Assembly (NCBI GenBank): GCA_020634855.1
Contig: JACKAU010000011.1
Coordinates: 124,001 to 188,000, forward strand
Reading direction: 5' to 3'
Length of the DNA stretch: 64,000 nt
DNA from: Anaerolineales bacterium
GTDB lineage: Bacteria > Chloroflexota > Anaerolineae > 4572-78 > J111
Part shown: in pieces, positions 9,001 through 21,324 of the stretch
Layout: the number at the start of each line of letters is the position of its first letter
How positions within the stretch are numbered: the stretch's first letter is position 1
Notes under the pieces: generated by a model
Databases searched by the model: none
Seen by the model: the letters and a program-made list of their open reading frames with translations, nothing else
Told to the model about the DNA's origin: nothing
Position numbers and translations under genes: made by a program

Positions 9001-10698
9001 GGTAATCAGTTCCTCCCGGATGGAGTCGATGGGCGGGTTGGTGACCTGGGCAAAAAGCTGCTTGAAGTAATCGTACAACAGCCGGGAGCGATCCGACAGT
9101 ACCGCCAGCGGCGCATCGTTGCCCATCGCCCCCACCGGCTCAATGGCGTTCTTGGCCATCGGACCGATGAGCATGCGCAAATCTTCAAAGGTATAGCCAA
9201 AGGCTTGCTGCCGTTGCAACACATAGGTATGGTCAATATCTTTGGCCGGCCGAATACCGGATGGGAATAACGCTTGGCTAACTTTGCCGTTGGTTTTACC
9301 ATTGAGGGCCGGGGCGGGCAAATCTTCCAGCTTGACCAGATCGTCATCCAGCCACTGCCGGTAGGGATGCTCCGAAGCCAGTTGGTGTTTGATTTCCTCA
9401 TCGTGAATGATGCGCCCGGCTTCGGTATCGACCAAGAACATGCGGCCCGGTTCGAGGCGGCCTTTGTAGAGCACGTTCTCCGGCGGAATATCGAGTACAC
9501 CCACCTCAGAGGCCATAACCACCAGATCATCTTTGGTGACATAGTAGCGCGAGGGGCGCAGGCCGTTGCGATCCAGGGTGGCTCCAATGCGCACGCCGTC
9601 GGTAAAGCCAATGGAGGCCGGGCCATCCCACGGCTCCATCAAGGTGGCGTGGTATTCGTAGAAAGCCCGTTTTTCGTCGCTCATACTCTCGTGTTTAGAC
9701 CACGGCTCCGGGATCATCATCATCATCACGTGGTGGATGGGTCGCCCGGCCAGGGTCAAGAACTCCATCACGTTGTCGAACATGCCGGAGTCGCTGCCGT
9801 CGGGGGCGGCAATGGGGATGAGCTTTTTGATGTCGTCACCAAACAGCGGCGACTCAAAGTGCATTTGCTGGGCGTGGATCCAGTTAATGTTACCGCGCAG
9901 CGTGTTGATTTCGCCGTTGTGGATGATGTAGCGGTTGGGATGGGCTCGCTCCCAACTGGGGAAGGTGTTGGTGCTAAAGCGGGAGTGGACCATGGCCAAG
10001 GCCGATTCGACATCGGGATCGGCCAGATCGAGGTAATACTTCGGGATCTGCTCAGACATCAACATCCCTTTGAAGACAATCGTCTTGTAGGACATGCTGC
10101 TGGCGTAGAAATATTGGCCGCCGGGCATCACCGTTTCACCGTAACGGATTTGATAGGCCGAGGAACGGCGGATCACATACAGTTTGCGCTCAAAATCCAG
10201 ATCATCCACCAAATCGCTGCTGCGCTTGATGAAACATTGGCGCATGAACGGTTCAACCGACAGCGCGGTTTCGCCCAAGCTGCTGTTGTCGGTGGGTACG
10301 GTTCGCCAGCCCAAAAACTCCTGTCCCTCCTCAGCCACCACCTGCTCAAAGAAAGCCTCAATGGCGGCTCGCTGCTCGGCATCGGGCGGCAGCATCAACA
10401 TACCCACGCCGTACTGGCCTGGTTCCGGCAGATCGAAATCGCACACTTTCTTAAAAAATTTGTGGGGCAGTTGGAACAAAATACCGGCGCCATCCCCGGT
10501 GTTGGGTTCGGCGCCGGTAGCTCCTCGGTGCGTTAAATTATTCAAGATCTCCAAGCCCTGCTGGATAATTTGGTGCGACTTTTGCCCTTTGATGTTAACC
10601 ACAAAACCAACACCACAGGCATCGCGCTCAAATTGGGGATCATAAAGACCTTGTTTTTGGGGCCAACCGATGGGGGTTTGAGTAACGTTCGTTTGCAT
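6031..10698 (-). CDS. gltB: Glutamate synthase large subunit (paralogue 1)
   Basis: 1555-residue alpha subunit. It makes two glutamates from glutamine and 2-oxoglutarate. Domain order: class II amidotransferase (nucleophile probably C28 in 'ERDACGVGF'), central domain, FMN-binding synthase domain ('[18 protein letters not shown]', '[20 protein letters not shown]'), the 3Fe-4S motif C-x5-C-x4-C in '[19 protein letters not shown]' (~1145-1160), and a C-terminal glycine-rich beta-helix. The chain starts with a short extension before the nucleophile that may be cleaved. GGAGGG precedes the ATG. It pairs with gltD downstream. Its leader holds a palindrome and a hairpin that recur before the second gltB. 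Confidence 0.97.
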   Translation of the reverse strand: [1555 protein letters not shown]

Positions 10699-10745
10699 CT
10701 ATCCCTCCTAAAGGATAAATAAATAAGTCGGTAGTGAACAAAACA

Positions 10746-10795
10746 ATACCCCCGGCAATTAGGATATATCTATCGCACCATTGCGCCGGGGGTAT
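10746..10795 (-). promoter_or_regulatory. Hairpin in gltB leader
   Basis: Arms ATACCCCCGGC (10746-10756) and GCCGGGGGTAT (10785-10795) form a perfect 11-bp stem 48 nt upstream of the gltB start on the transcribed strand. There is no U-run after it on the minus strand, so it is not a standard terminator. The second gltB has a comparable C5/G5 hairpin. It could act in post-transcriptional control. A known riboswitch class was not recognised. Confidence 0.5.
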
Positions 10796-10866
10796 GTACA
10801 CAATCTCTTTTAGCCCCTTTAATGGGGGCAACGACGTATTTTACTTAAGTTTGTGAAAATTGTGAC

Positions 10867-10880
10867 TACCCAAACGGGTA
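10867..10880. promoter_or_regulatory. Palindrome TACCC-N4-GGGTA upstream of gltB, candidate operator
   Basis: TACCCAAACGGGTA lies about 170 bp before the gltB start. The reverse complement (TACCCGTTTGGGTA) matches 12231-12244 upstream of the other gltB at 13 of 14 positions. Sharing between the two GOGAT large-subunit genes suggests a binding site for a common nitrogen regulator. It does not match the GlnR, TnrA or NtcA consensus. Confidence 0.6.
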
Positions 10881-10908
10881 ATATTTGGGAGAAATCACAA
10901 TGTAAAAA

Positions 10909-12060
10909 TTAAGCCTCACTCGCTTCAATCGCCGCTCGGCCGACCATCTCCAGAGCGGTATCGCCCGAAGGCGGCTGCATCGAACCGGCCCGTACGTCGC
11001 GGAAGTAGCGTTCTAACGGCAGGCTCTTGGTGATGCTGGCGCCGCCGGCAATTTGTAGGGCGATCTCCGTCGCCTCGCCGGCCACTTTAGTGACCATAAA
11101 TTTAGCCGCCGCCACACGAGGAAAAACACGGCGGCGGTGGGCCTCATCGCCCTCCCACTGCGAGGCTACATCCAGTAGCAGGCATTGGGCCGCCTGTAAC
11201 CCCACATCGATCTCGCCGATTTGGCGCTGAATTTTCGGCAGGGTCGCGATCGGCTTGCCCAACGCTGTCGGGACGCGCTCCAAGGCGAATTTGATAACCG
11301 CATTCCGGGCGGCTATCGCCGCCCCCAGATAAACGGCAGCGATGGTCATGGGGAACCAGCCGTTGGGCGGGGGCGGAGGGCCGCCGGGTGATTGGCGATC
11401 GATCAAATGGTCGGCGGGAACAACGACATCTTTGAAGTAAACATCGTGGCTATCGCTGGCGCGGAGGCTGAGAGCATCGCTCCAGGTGTTGACCCACTCG
11501 ACGCCGGGTGTATCTTGCAAAACCAGGGCGGTGCCGTGATCGTCTCCCACGCGCAGTCTGACCAGCATGTGCGTCAAATGGCGGCCGCCGGTTGTCCAGG
11601 TTTTATGGCCGTTGATCAACCAGCCGTCGCCGTCGGCAGTGGGTTCGGCCTTGGTGGCCGGCAGACCGCCTCGCGAGGGGCTGCCCAACTGCGGTTCGCT
11701 GGCCACATAGTTCATCAAAGCGCCATCTTGGGTGACCATCCGGCACAATCGCTCGTAGATTTCAGCGGTCCAGGGATTGGCGTCGCGCGCGCCGCCAAAA
11801 ATCTGCATCGGCATAGCCGCCACAATCGCCGTTGAGGTGCTGCCCTGAGAAAGTTCAAGATGAGCTTCTAGACAGTCGCGCATCGATAGGCCAAAACCGC
11901 CCAACTCCTGGGGAATGTTCAGGCCCATATAACCGGAATTCTTTAGGGCTTGCACATCGGCCTCGGGCAGTTGGCCCAATTTATCGGCTTCATCGGCGCG
12001 AGTGGCGAATTGTTGGGCTAAATCTTGGGCTAATTCAGTGGCGGTGGGCGTAGTCGTCAT
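10909..12060 (-). CDS. Acyl-CoA dehydrogenase family protein
   Basis: 383-residue flavoprotein of the acyl-CoA dehydrogenase fold. The N-terminal helical part has 'LNIPQELGGFGLSMRDC'. The middle beta domain includes 'GDGWLINGHKTWTTGG' and 'SLRASDSHDVYFKDVVVP'. The C-terminal helical part includes 'IALQIAGGASITKSLPLERY' and 'FRDVRAGSMQPPSGD'. The usual catalytic glutamate is not obvious, and the ending resembles the branch that includes monooxygenase-like members (DszC/SfnC type), so the substrate is open. AAGGAG lies 5 nt before the ATG. It is 210 bp upstream of gltB on the same strand, with candidate regulatory sites between, so it may be a separate unit. Confidence 0.8.
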   Translation of the reverse strand: MTTTPTATELAQDLAQQFATRADEADKLGQLPEADVQALKNSGYMGLNIPQELGGFGLSMRDCLEAHLELSQGSTSTAIVAAMPMQIFGGARDANPWTAEIYERLCRMVTQDGALMNYVASEPQLGSPSRGGLPATKAEPTADGDGWLINGHKTWTTGGRHLTHMLVRLRVGDDHGTALVLQDTPGVEWVNTWSDALSLRASDSHDVYFKDVVVPADHLIDRQSPGGPPPPPNGWFPMTIAAVYLGAAIAARNAVIKFALERVPTALGKPIATLPKIQRQIGEIDVGLQAAQCLLLDVASQWEGDEAHRRRVFPRVAAAKFMVTKVAGEATEIALQIAGGASITKSLPLERYFRDVRAGSMQPPSGDTALEMVGRAAIEASEA

Positions 12061-12230
12061 CGTTTCTCCTTAAAATATCAACTCATCGTGAATATATTAT
12101 CAAGCTGCCGAATAATAGCATGCCTTGCCAGAATTACCAACGATTTTCAATAGAGGCCGTCTCTGCTGCGACAACAGGGGCGGTCAAAACTTTATTGTGG
12201 AATTCTTCACACTTCATCCATTCAACTACC

Positions 12231-12244
12231 TACCCGTTTGGGTG
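12231..12244. promoter_or_regulatory. Palindrome TACCC-N4-GGGTG upstream of second gltB
   Basis: TACCCGTTTGGGTG lies about 140 bp upstream of the 12380 start. It is the counterpart of the site at 10867-10880, including the same N4 (GTTT). It sits in the 319-bp gap between divergent acyl-CoA dehydrogenase and gltB genes, which otherwise holds no gene. Confidence 0.6.
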
Positions 12245-12308
12245 ATGACACAACCCTCCATAATAGTTAAAATTATTAGTTGAACCTATTATTTAACATC
12301 AAACCTAT

Positions 12309-12351
12309 CACCCCCAAACCGTCCTCCCGTGTTTGCAGGCCGATGGGGGTG
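12309..12351 (+). promoter_or_regulatory. Hairpin in leader of second gltB
   Basis: Arms CACCCCCA (12309-12316) and TGGGGGTG (12344-12351) end 28 nt before the ATG. The arrangement of operator palindrome, C5/G5 hairpin and gene repeats that of gltB paralogue 1, though the loop sequences differ. Confidence 0.45.
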
Positions 12352-12379
12352 TTTGGTGTCTAATCTTTTAAGGAGACTC

Positions 12380-17074
<4,695 letters not shown>

Positions 17075-17092
17075 GTACGCATAACGTCAATA

Positions 17093-17125
17093 AAAAAACC
17101 CGAAGGGAGATCCCTTCGGGTTTTT
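17093..17125. terminator. Bidirectional rho-independent terminator
   Basis: The stem CCCGAAGGGA / TCCCTTCGGG (17099-17120) is flanked by A7 on the left and T5 on the right. It can end gltB transcription on the plus strand and traB transcription on the minus strand. Confidence 0.9.
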
Positions 17126-17213
17126 GTTTACCCGTGACAATTCTTCAATTCAACAGCAGAGCGAGTTTGCTAAGCACCTCGGCTACAACCTGAGATGGCA
17201 ACGCTACACCCCA

Positions 17214-18410
17214 TTACCCAAACAAGTTTGAAATAATTTCATACGCGCCCACATACGTACCGATCATGCTCCCCAGACTGGTCAGAATAAAAACCAAAAA
17301 GATACGCAGCAGCCGGTTCGACCACCACCGGCTAAAATGATTGATATCTTCGCCGACGGTTTGGAACTCCTTAACCACCGGCGGCTGATAGTAAGCCTGG
17401 ACAAAAGCGGTGACATAGCCGGCCCCAATCACCGGGGTCAGACTGGTAATGGGCGCCGCAACAAAAGCGGAGATAATGGTAATTGGATGGGCCAGGGCGA
17501 TAATGGCCCCAATACTACTGGGGATACCGTTGGCTAAAATCCAAAACATCAGATTTTGGCCGGCCGCGTCAAGTCCGTGACGAAAACCAATGAACACGAT
17601 AGCCGCCAGAATAATCGCCGGAATCCCCCAACCAATCCATTTGATCACCGGGGAAGCCGGCGGAATTAACTCGATTTCGGTCAAATCTCGATCGACATCT
17701 TGCTTTAGAGCATCGACAATGCCTTCAGCGTGACCGGCGCCGACCACGGCCACAATTTTGTTACCCTGCGCCTCGCGTGTTTTTTGGGCGATATAGACAT
17801 CCCGCTCGTCGAGCAGCACCCGCTTCAAGATAGGCATCGCTTCGCCTAACTCATTCATCAACTCCGACAACACGTCTTTTTGGCGCAGTTCACTCAACAT
17901 CTCTTCCGAAATTTCCGGCGAGTCGAATACACCGATCACACCGGAAAACAGGAATTTGAACTTTTCAAAAAACGACATCGACGCCCAGGCTCGGCGCAAG
18001 GTAATGCGCACATCCCGATCACATAAAGCTATCGGAATATCGAGCGCCTTGGCCACTTTCGTGGCTTCCAGCAGTTCGGTGCCGGGGGCTACGCCTAACT
18101 CCTGCCCCAATTTCTTTTGATACGACGCCAACACCAAATTGACCAGCAGCGTAATCAACTGCTTTTGACGAATAACTTGCTTGATATCCAACGACTCCCA
18201 GCGGCGGGCTTCAGATAATGTTTTGTACCGCTGCTCGTCCAGTTCAACACACACACAATCAGGCTGTTCGGCTTCGATGACTTGCCGGACCAGATCGGCC
18301 GACTCCTGGGAAATATGGGCCGTGCCAATAATGATAAACTCTCGATCCTTAACGTTGACAATTTTGACGTCTTGAGGGTAGTTACGTGCTTTGGGTGCGA
18401 CCTGTTCCAT
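17214..18410 (-). CDS. TraB/PrgY-family membrane protein
   Basis: 398 residues. The N-terminal TraB domain has the family motif 'IIIGTAHISQESADLVRQVI' and 'PDCVCVELDEQRYKTL', then 'IALCDRDVRITLRRAW' and 'KIVAVVGAGHAEGIVDAL'. The conserved GTAH, E and GH residues suggest a metal-dependent hydrolase-like (Tiki/EreA-related) site. About four transmembrane helices fill the C-terminal third from about residue 255. PrgY in enterococci blocks pheromone activity, but the role of chromosomal homologues is not settled. It is convergent with gltB across the shared terminator. Confidence 0.88.
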   Translation of the reverse strand: MEQVAPKARNYPQDVKIVNVKDREFIIIGTAHISQESADLVRQVIEAEQPDCVCVELDEQRYKTLSEARRWESLDIKQVIRQKQLITLLVNLVLASYQKKLGQELGVAPGTELLEATKVAKALDIPIALCDRDVRITLRRAWASMSFFEKFKFLFSGVIGVFDSPEISEEMLSELRQKDVLSELMNELGEAMPILKRVLLDERDVYIAQKTREAQGNKIVAVVGAGHAEGIVDALKQDVDRDLTEIELIPPASPVIKWIGWGIPAIILAAIVFIGFRHGLDAAGQNLMFWILANGIPSSIGAIIALAHPITIISAFVAAPITSLTPVIGAGYVTAFVQAYYQPPVVKEFQTVGEDINHFSRWWSNRLLRIFLVFILTSLGSMIGTYVGAYEIISNLFG

Positions 18411-18507
18411 TAAACTATTAAACGCCTCTTTTAATAAACAAAATTTCTACTGCTAGCGTACACGATAACTTTCCGGAAGCCAAATCCGAAGTCGATTTCC
18501 ACAAAAA

Positions 18508-18532
18508 AAAGAGCCGATCTTATCGGCTCTCC
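18508..18532 (-). terminator. Rho-independent terminator of the PP2C-like gene
   Basis: Stem AGAGCCGAT / ATCGGCTCT (18510-18530) with a 3-nt loop. On the minus strand it is followed by T8. It lies 28 nt beyond the stop codon at 18558. Confidence 0.9.
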
Positions 18533-18557
18533 TGAAAACTCCCTAACTCTGTAAACT

Positions 18558-21083
18558 CTATTGTCTGACCAGCCGCAGGTCAATCCACACCGCGTAATCC
18601 CGGCTCAAACTATCGCCGCCCAACACCCGAACGGTGAATGTCCCCGTCTGGCCCGACTCGATGCCGGTGAGCGGGACAATGTCGCTAACCGGGCTGTCCT
18701 GATACTGTACGTTAGTTGAGAGGATCTGCACCCCTTCCGAGCTATCATCAGGAGTGAAGACGACCTCAAAGATAACCCCGTCGTCACTCAAGATCGACAG
18801 CTTGGTGAAGCCCAAATTGGCGACTAGCGCGTCGGTCGGTTCCAACGGGGTATCGACCTGATACTTGCCCTCGATAAACCCGGCATCGGCGTCAGGATAG
18901 GTCAGCAGCACATCTTGCTCACTCTCCTGGTTGCCGCGCAGCAGTCCCCGACCCTTGGCCACTAATCCTTCAGGGGTAGGAATTTCTAACTCCTCGCTCA
19001 CACTAGTGGCCAGAGGCGTGTAGGTATTATCTCCGGCAGACCAGGTGGCTTCGCCGGCATGTTCGATAAAGTCATAGAGGACGGTTGAACTGCCGTTATC
19101 GACCAGTTCGGCCGGATCGGCCGGTAAGACCTCGATTTCCAAATACATCTCCGGGCCGAACGGTTCGCCTGCGAGATCGTGTAACTGCCAGACGCCGCGA
19201 TACTCACCCGGCTCGTCAGGAGCGACCATCGAAACCCTGATCTCACCGTTAGTTTCAGGTTCAACGCGTTCAGTGACCGGAATCGACCGGTTAGCGCCCA
19301 TTGGATCGCCTTCAACAAAGCGGATGGTGTACCCTGGCCCCCAAGGGCAGGTGTCAGCATTGGTTAACAACCACACTTTTTCAAACGACTCACCCGCCGC
19401 AAATTGAGTGCCATCCGGGATGGTCACATCCCGATAGAAGCGCGCCCGGTTGGCGCAGTCCGCAGGCAAGACAATCGTCGGCAGAGGAACCGGGGTGGGG
19501 GGGAGGGTCTCTACCGTACTCGAACGGGCCGAAGATGTGGTGTCGCCTTGCGCCAGACCGGCCGCAGGTGTACTAACTGGGCTGGAAAAGGTTGTACCCG
19601 GCGTGGCTATCGGCGAGTCACTCTCGGCCACGAGTGCGCTTTCGGCGGCAGGCAGCGTCCGCTGGGGCGTCGCCACCTCAGCCGCTTCTTGCTCGATGAG
19701 TGAGCCGGACGCGGCCAGCCCATTCTCGGCTGCGGTCTCATCGGCTCCGGCTTCATCATCGCGTACTAACGCATCGATACTGCCCAGCACCGGTATGGAG
19801 GCCGCAGTTTCCGGGGGGATGACGTAGCGCCAAATAATAAAGAGGCTGCTGCACAACAGCAGCGCCCACACCCCCGCAATCAGATAAAAGCGGGACTTAT
19901 TTTTATCCTTGGAAAACACTTCGGCGAAGCTCTTGGTCAACTGCGGATCGCCAAACATCCGCTCCGTAACTGAGGTTTGGGGCGCGGCGACCGGCGGTTT
20001 CCCGACGGCGCCCACGGCTTTAGGCTCCGGCAGAGGTTGGGTGGCCGTCGCCGGTTTAGGGCTAGCCGGCAGGGGTGACGTGCCATTGGTCGGTTTGACC
20101 GACGGCGCCAGATCGTTCCAGTTGGGCGCGGTCGGCAGCGGCATCGGCACCGGTGAGTGGTTTTCGACGGTTTCCGGCAGAATCTTGGTGATACTGATCG
20201 TCACTTGGTCCCGGCTGCCGCGCTCGCGGGCCAGGGCGATGATCTGTTTGCTGGCTTCTTCAGGGGAATGATTAGTGACAGCCTGGGCGACCTCTTTGGG
20301 TTCAACGTAACCGGTCAAGCCGCCGCTGAGCAAAACCACAATATCGTTAGCGAACAGTTTGCGCGAAAAGAGTTGAACCTCGACCTCCGGATCGAACCCT
20401 AACGCTTGCGGCAATCGCTGACGAGGGGTGAGAAGCTTTGGTTTTTGAGTGGGTTCCGCTTTGACGGCCGTCTCAACTTTGGCCGGAGCCGGCGACGCGT
20501 CAATGCTTTTATCTTTATCCACCTTATTGGCGACCGGAGCCGGCGACACGTCACTGTTTTTATCTTTGTCCGCCGTATTGACAACCGGAATAGGCGTCGG
20601 TTCAATTTTCTTATCTTTACCCGCTTCGGGGTCAATCCTTACCGGAGTCACATCCTGACTAAGCAGTTCGATATCCTGATCCCAAACCACGTAAGCCCGG
20701 TTGTCCCCGACACTGGCAACCAGCAGTTTATTATCTTGAATCCAGGCAGCCATGAGCGTTGTCGCCATGATGCGACGCTCAGGGTGCTGGTTATTTTTCT
20801 CAAAAATATCGGTATTGGCAAGCTTGATGGCGGTGGTGAGTTGCTGCTGCAAATCGGAGGAGGAGCTGGTGTAAAAAGCGTGGAGCACTTTCTGAATAGC
20901 GTACCGACTGGCCACTTGGGTCGAAGCCGTCCCGGCCACAGCATCGGCAATAAGGTACAAGCGCCCTTTTTTGGTAAGATCATCCGGCTCATGGGGTTCA
21001 AAAAAACCCACACTGGCCTGTGGTGAGTAAGACCAGGCCGACTGGCTCAGTTGACCGGCCTCAACAGCTTTTTCTTTTGTCAT
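18558..21083 (-). CDS. PP2C-like (probably inactive) membrane protein with NBR1-type Ig domain
   Basis: 841 residues. Residues 1-300 follow the PP2C phosphatase fold: 'LIADAVAGTASTQVASRYAI' (D47), 'MATTLMAAWI', 'VASVGDNRAYVVW', and 'GSRDQVTISI' (D292). The motif normally reading SDGL is 'LLSGGLTGYV' (G254, G255), so a metal-binding Asp is gone, and DG-x-GG at D47 reads DAVAG. A Lys/Asp/Pro-rich insert with a near-repeated 'DKDK-x-SDVSPAPV' unit (about 165-215) interrupts the domain. After a linker comes one transmembrane helix (399-420), a Ser/Thr/Pro-rich stretch, an NBR1-type Ig domain (541-655, 'TQFAAGESFEKVWLLTNADT') and an unassigned C-terminal domain. It likely senses intracellularly and displays an Ig domain outside. 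A terminator follows. Confidence 0.8.
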   Translation of the reverse strand: MTKEKAVEAGQLSQSAWSYSPQASVGFFEPHEPDDLTKKGRLYLIADAVAGTASTQVASRYAIQKVLHAFYTSSSSDLQQQLTTAIKLANTDIFEKNNQHPERRIMATTLMAAWIQDNKLLVASVGDNRAYVVWDQDIELLSQDVTPVRIDPEAGKDKKIEPTPIPVVNTADKDKNSDVSPAPVANKVDKDKSIDASPAPAKVETAVKAEPTQKPKLLTPRQRLPQALGFDPEVEVQLFSRKLFANDIVVLLSGGLTGYVEPKEVAQAVTNHSPEEASKQIIALARERGSRDQVTISITKILPETVENHSPVPMPLPTAPNWNDLAPSVKPTNGTSPLPASPKPATATQPLPEPKAVGAVGKPPVAAPQTSVTERMFGDPQLTKSFAEVFSKDKNKSRFYLIAGVWALLLCSSLFIIWRYVIPPETAASIPVLGSIDALVRDDEAGADETAAENGLAASGSLIEQEAAEVATPQRTLPAAESALVAESDSPIATPGTTFSSPVSTPAAGLAQGDTTSSARSSTVETLPPTPVPLPTIVLPADCANRARFYRDVTIPDGTQFAAGESFEKVWLLTNADTCPWGPGYTIRFVEGDPMGANRSIPVTERVEPETNGEIRVSMVAPDEPGEYRGVWQLHDLAGEPFGPEMYLEIEVLPADPAELVDNGSSTVLYDFIEHAGEATWSAGDNTYTPLATSVSEELEIPTPEGLVAKGRGLLRGNQESEQDVLLTYPDADAGFIEGKYQVDTPLEPTDALVANLGFTKLSILSDDGVIFEVVFTPDDSSEGVQILSTNVQYQDSPVSDIVPLTGIESGQTGTFTVRVLGGDSLSRDYAVWIDLRLVRQ

Positions 21084-21324
21084 TGTTTGTTCCCGTTAAG
21101 TCTTCGTTTGAGGTTATGCGGCCTCAAATGAAATCTACTAAAAGTTCCTTCGATGGGGACTTTAGAGTCGCTGAAATCGACGTGCAGCCCCATGCACGCA
21201 AAAAATCCTTCCGCCGTGATTATAACATGTTCTGATTTATTGCAAAAAGAGGAGGATCGCCATTAATTTCGAGGGCGATGGGTCTCGATAATGGCTTCCA
21301 GCGCCGATTCGAGGGCCAACTTGG

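Noticed and set aside
9274..10536. Long plus-strand frame (420 codons) opposite gltB
   Set aside because: Antisense shadow of a highly conserved gltB region. Composition is His/Val/Gly-rich as expected for an antisense frame of a GC-biased gene.
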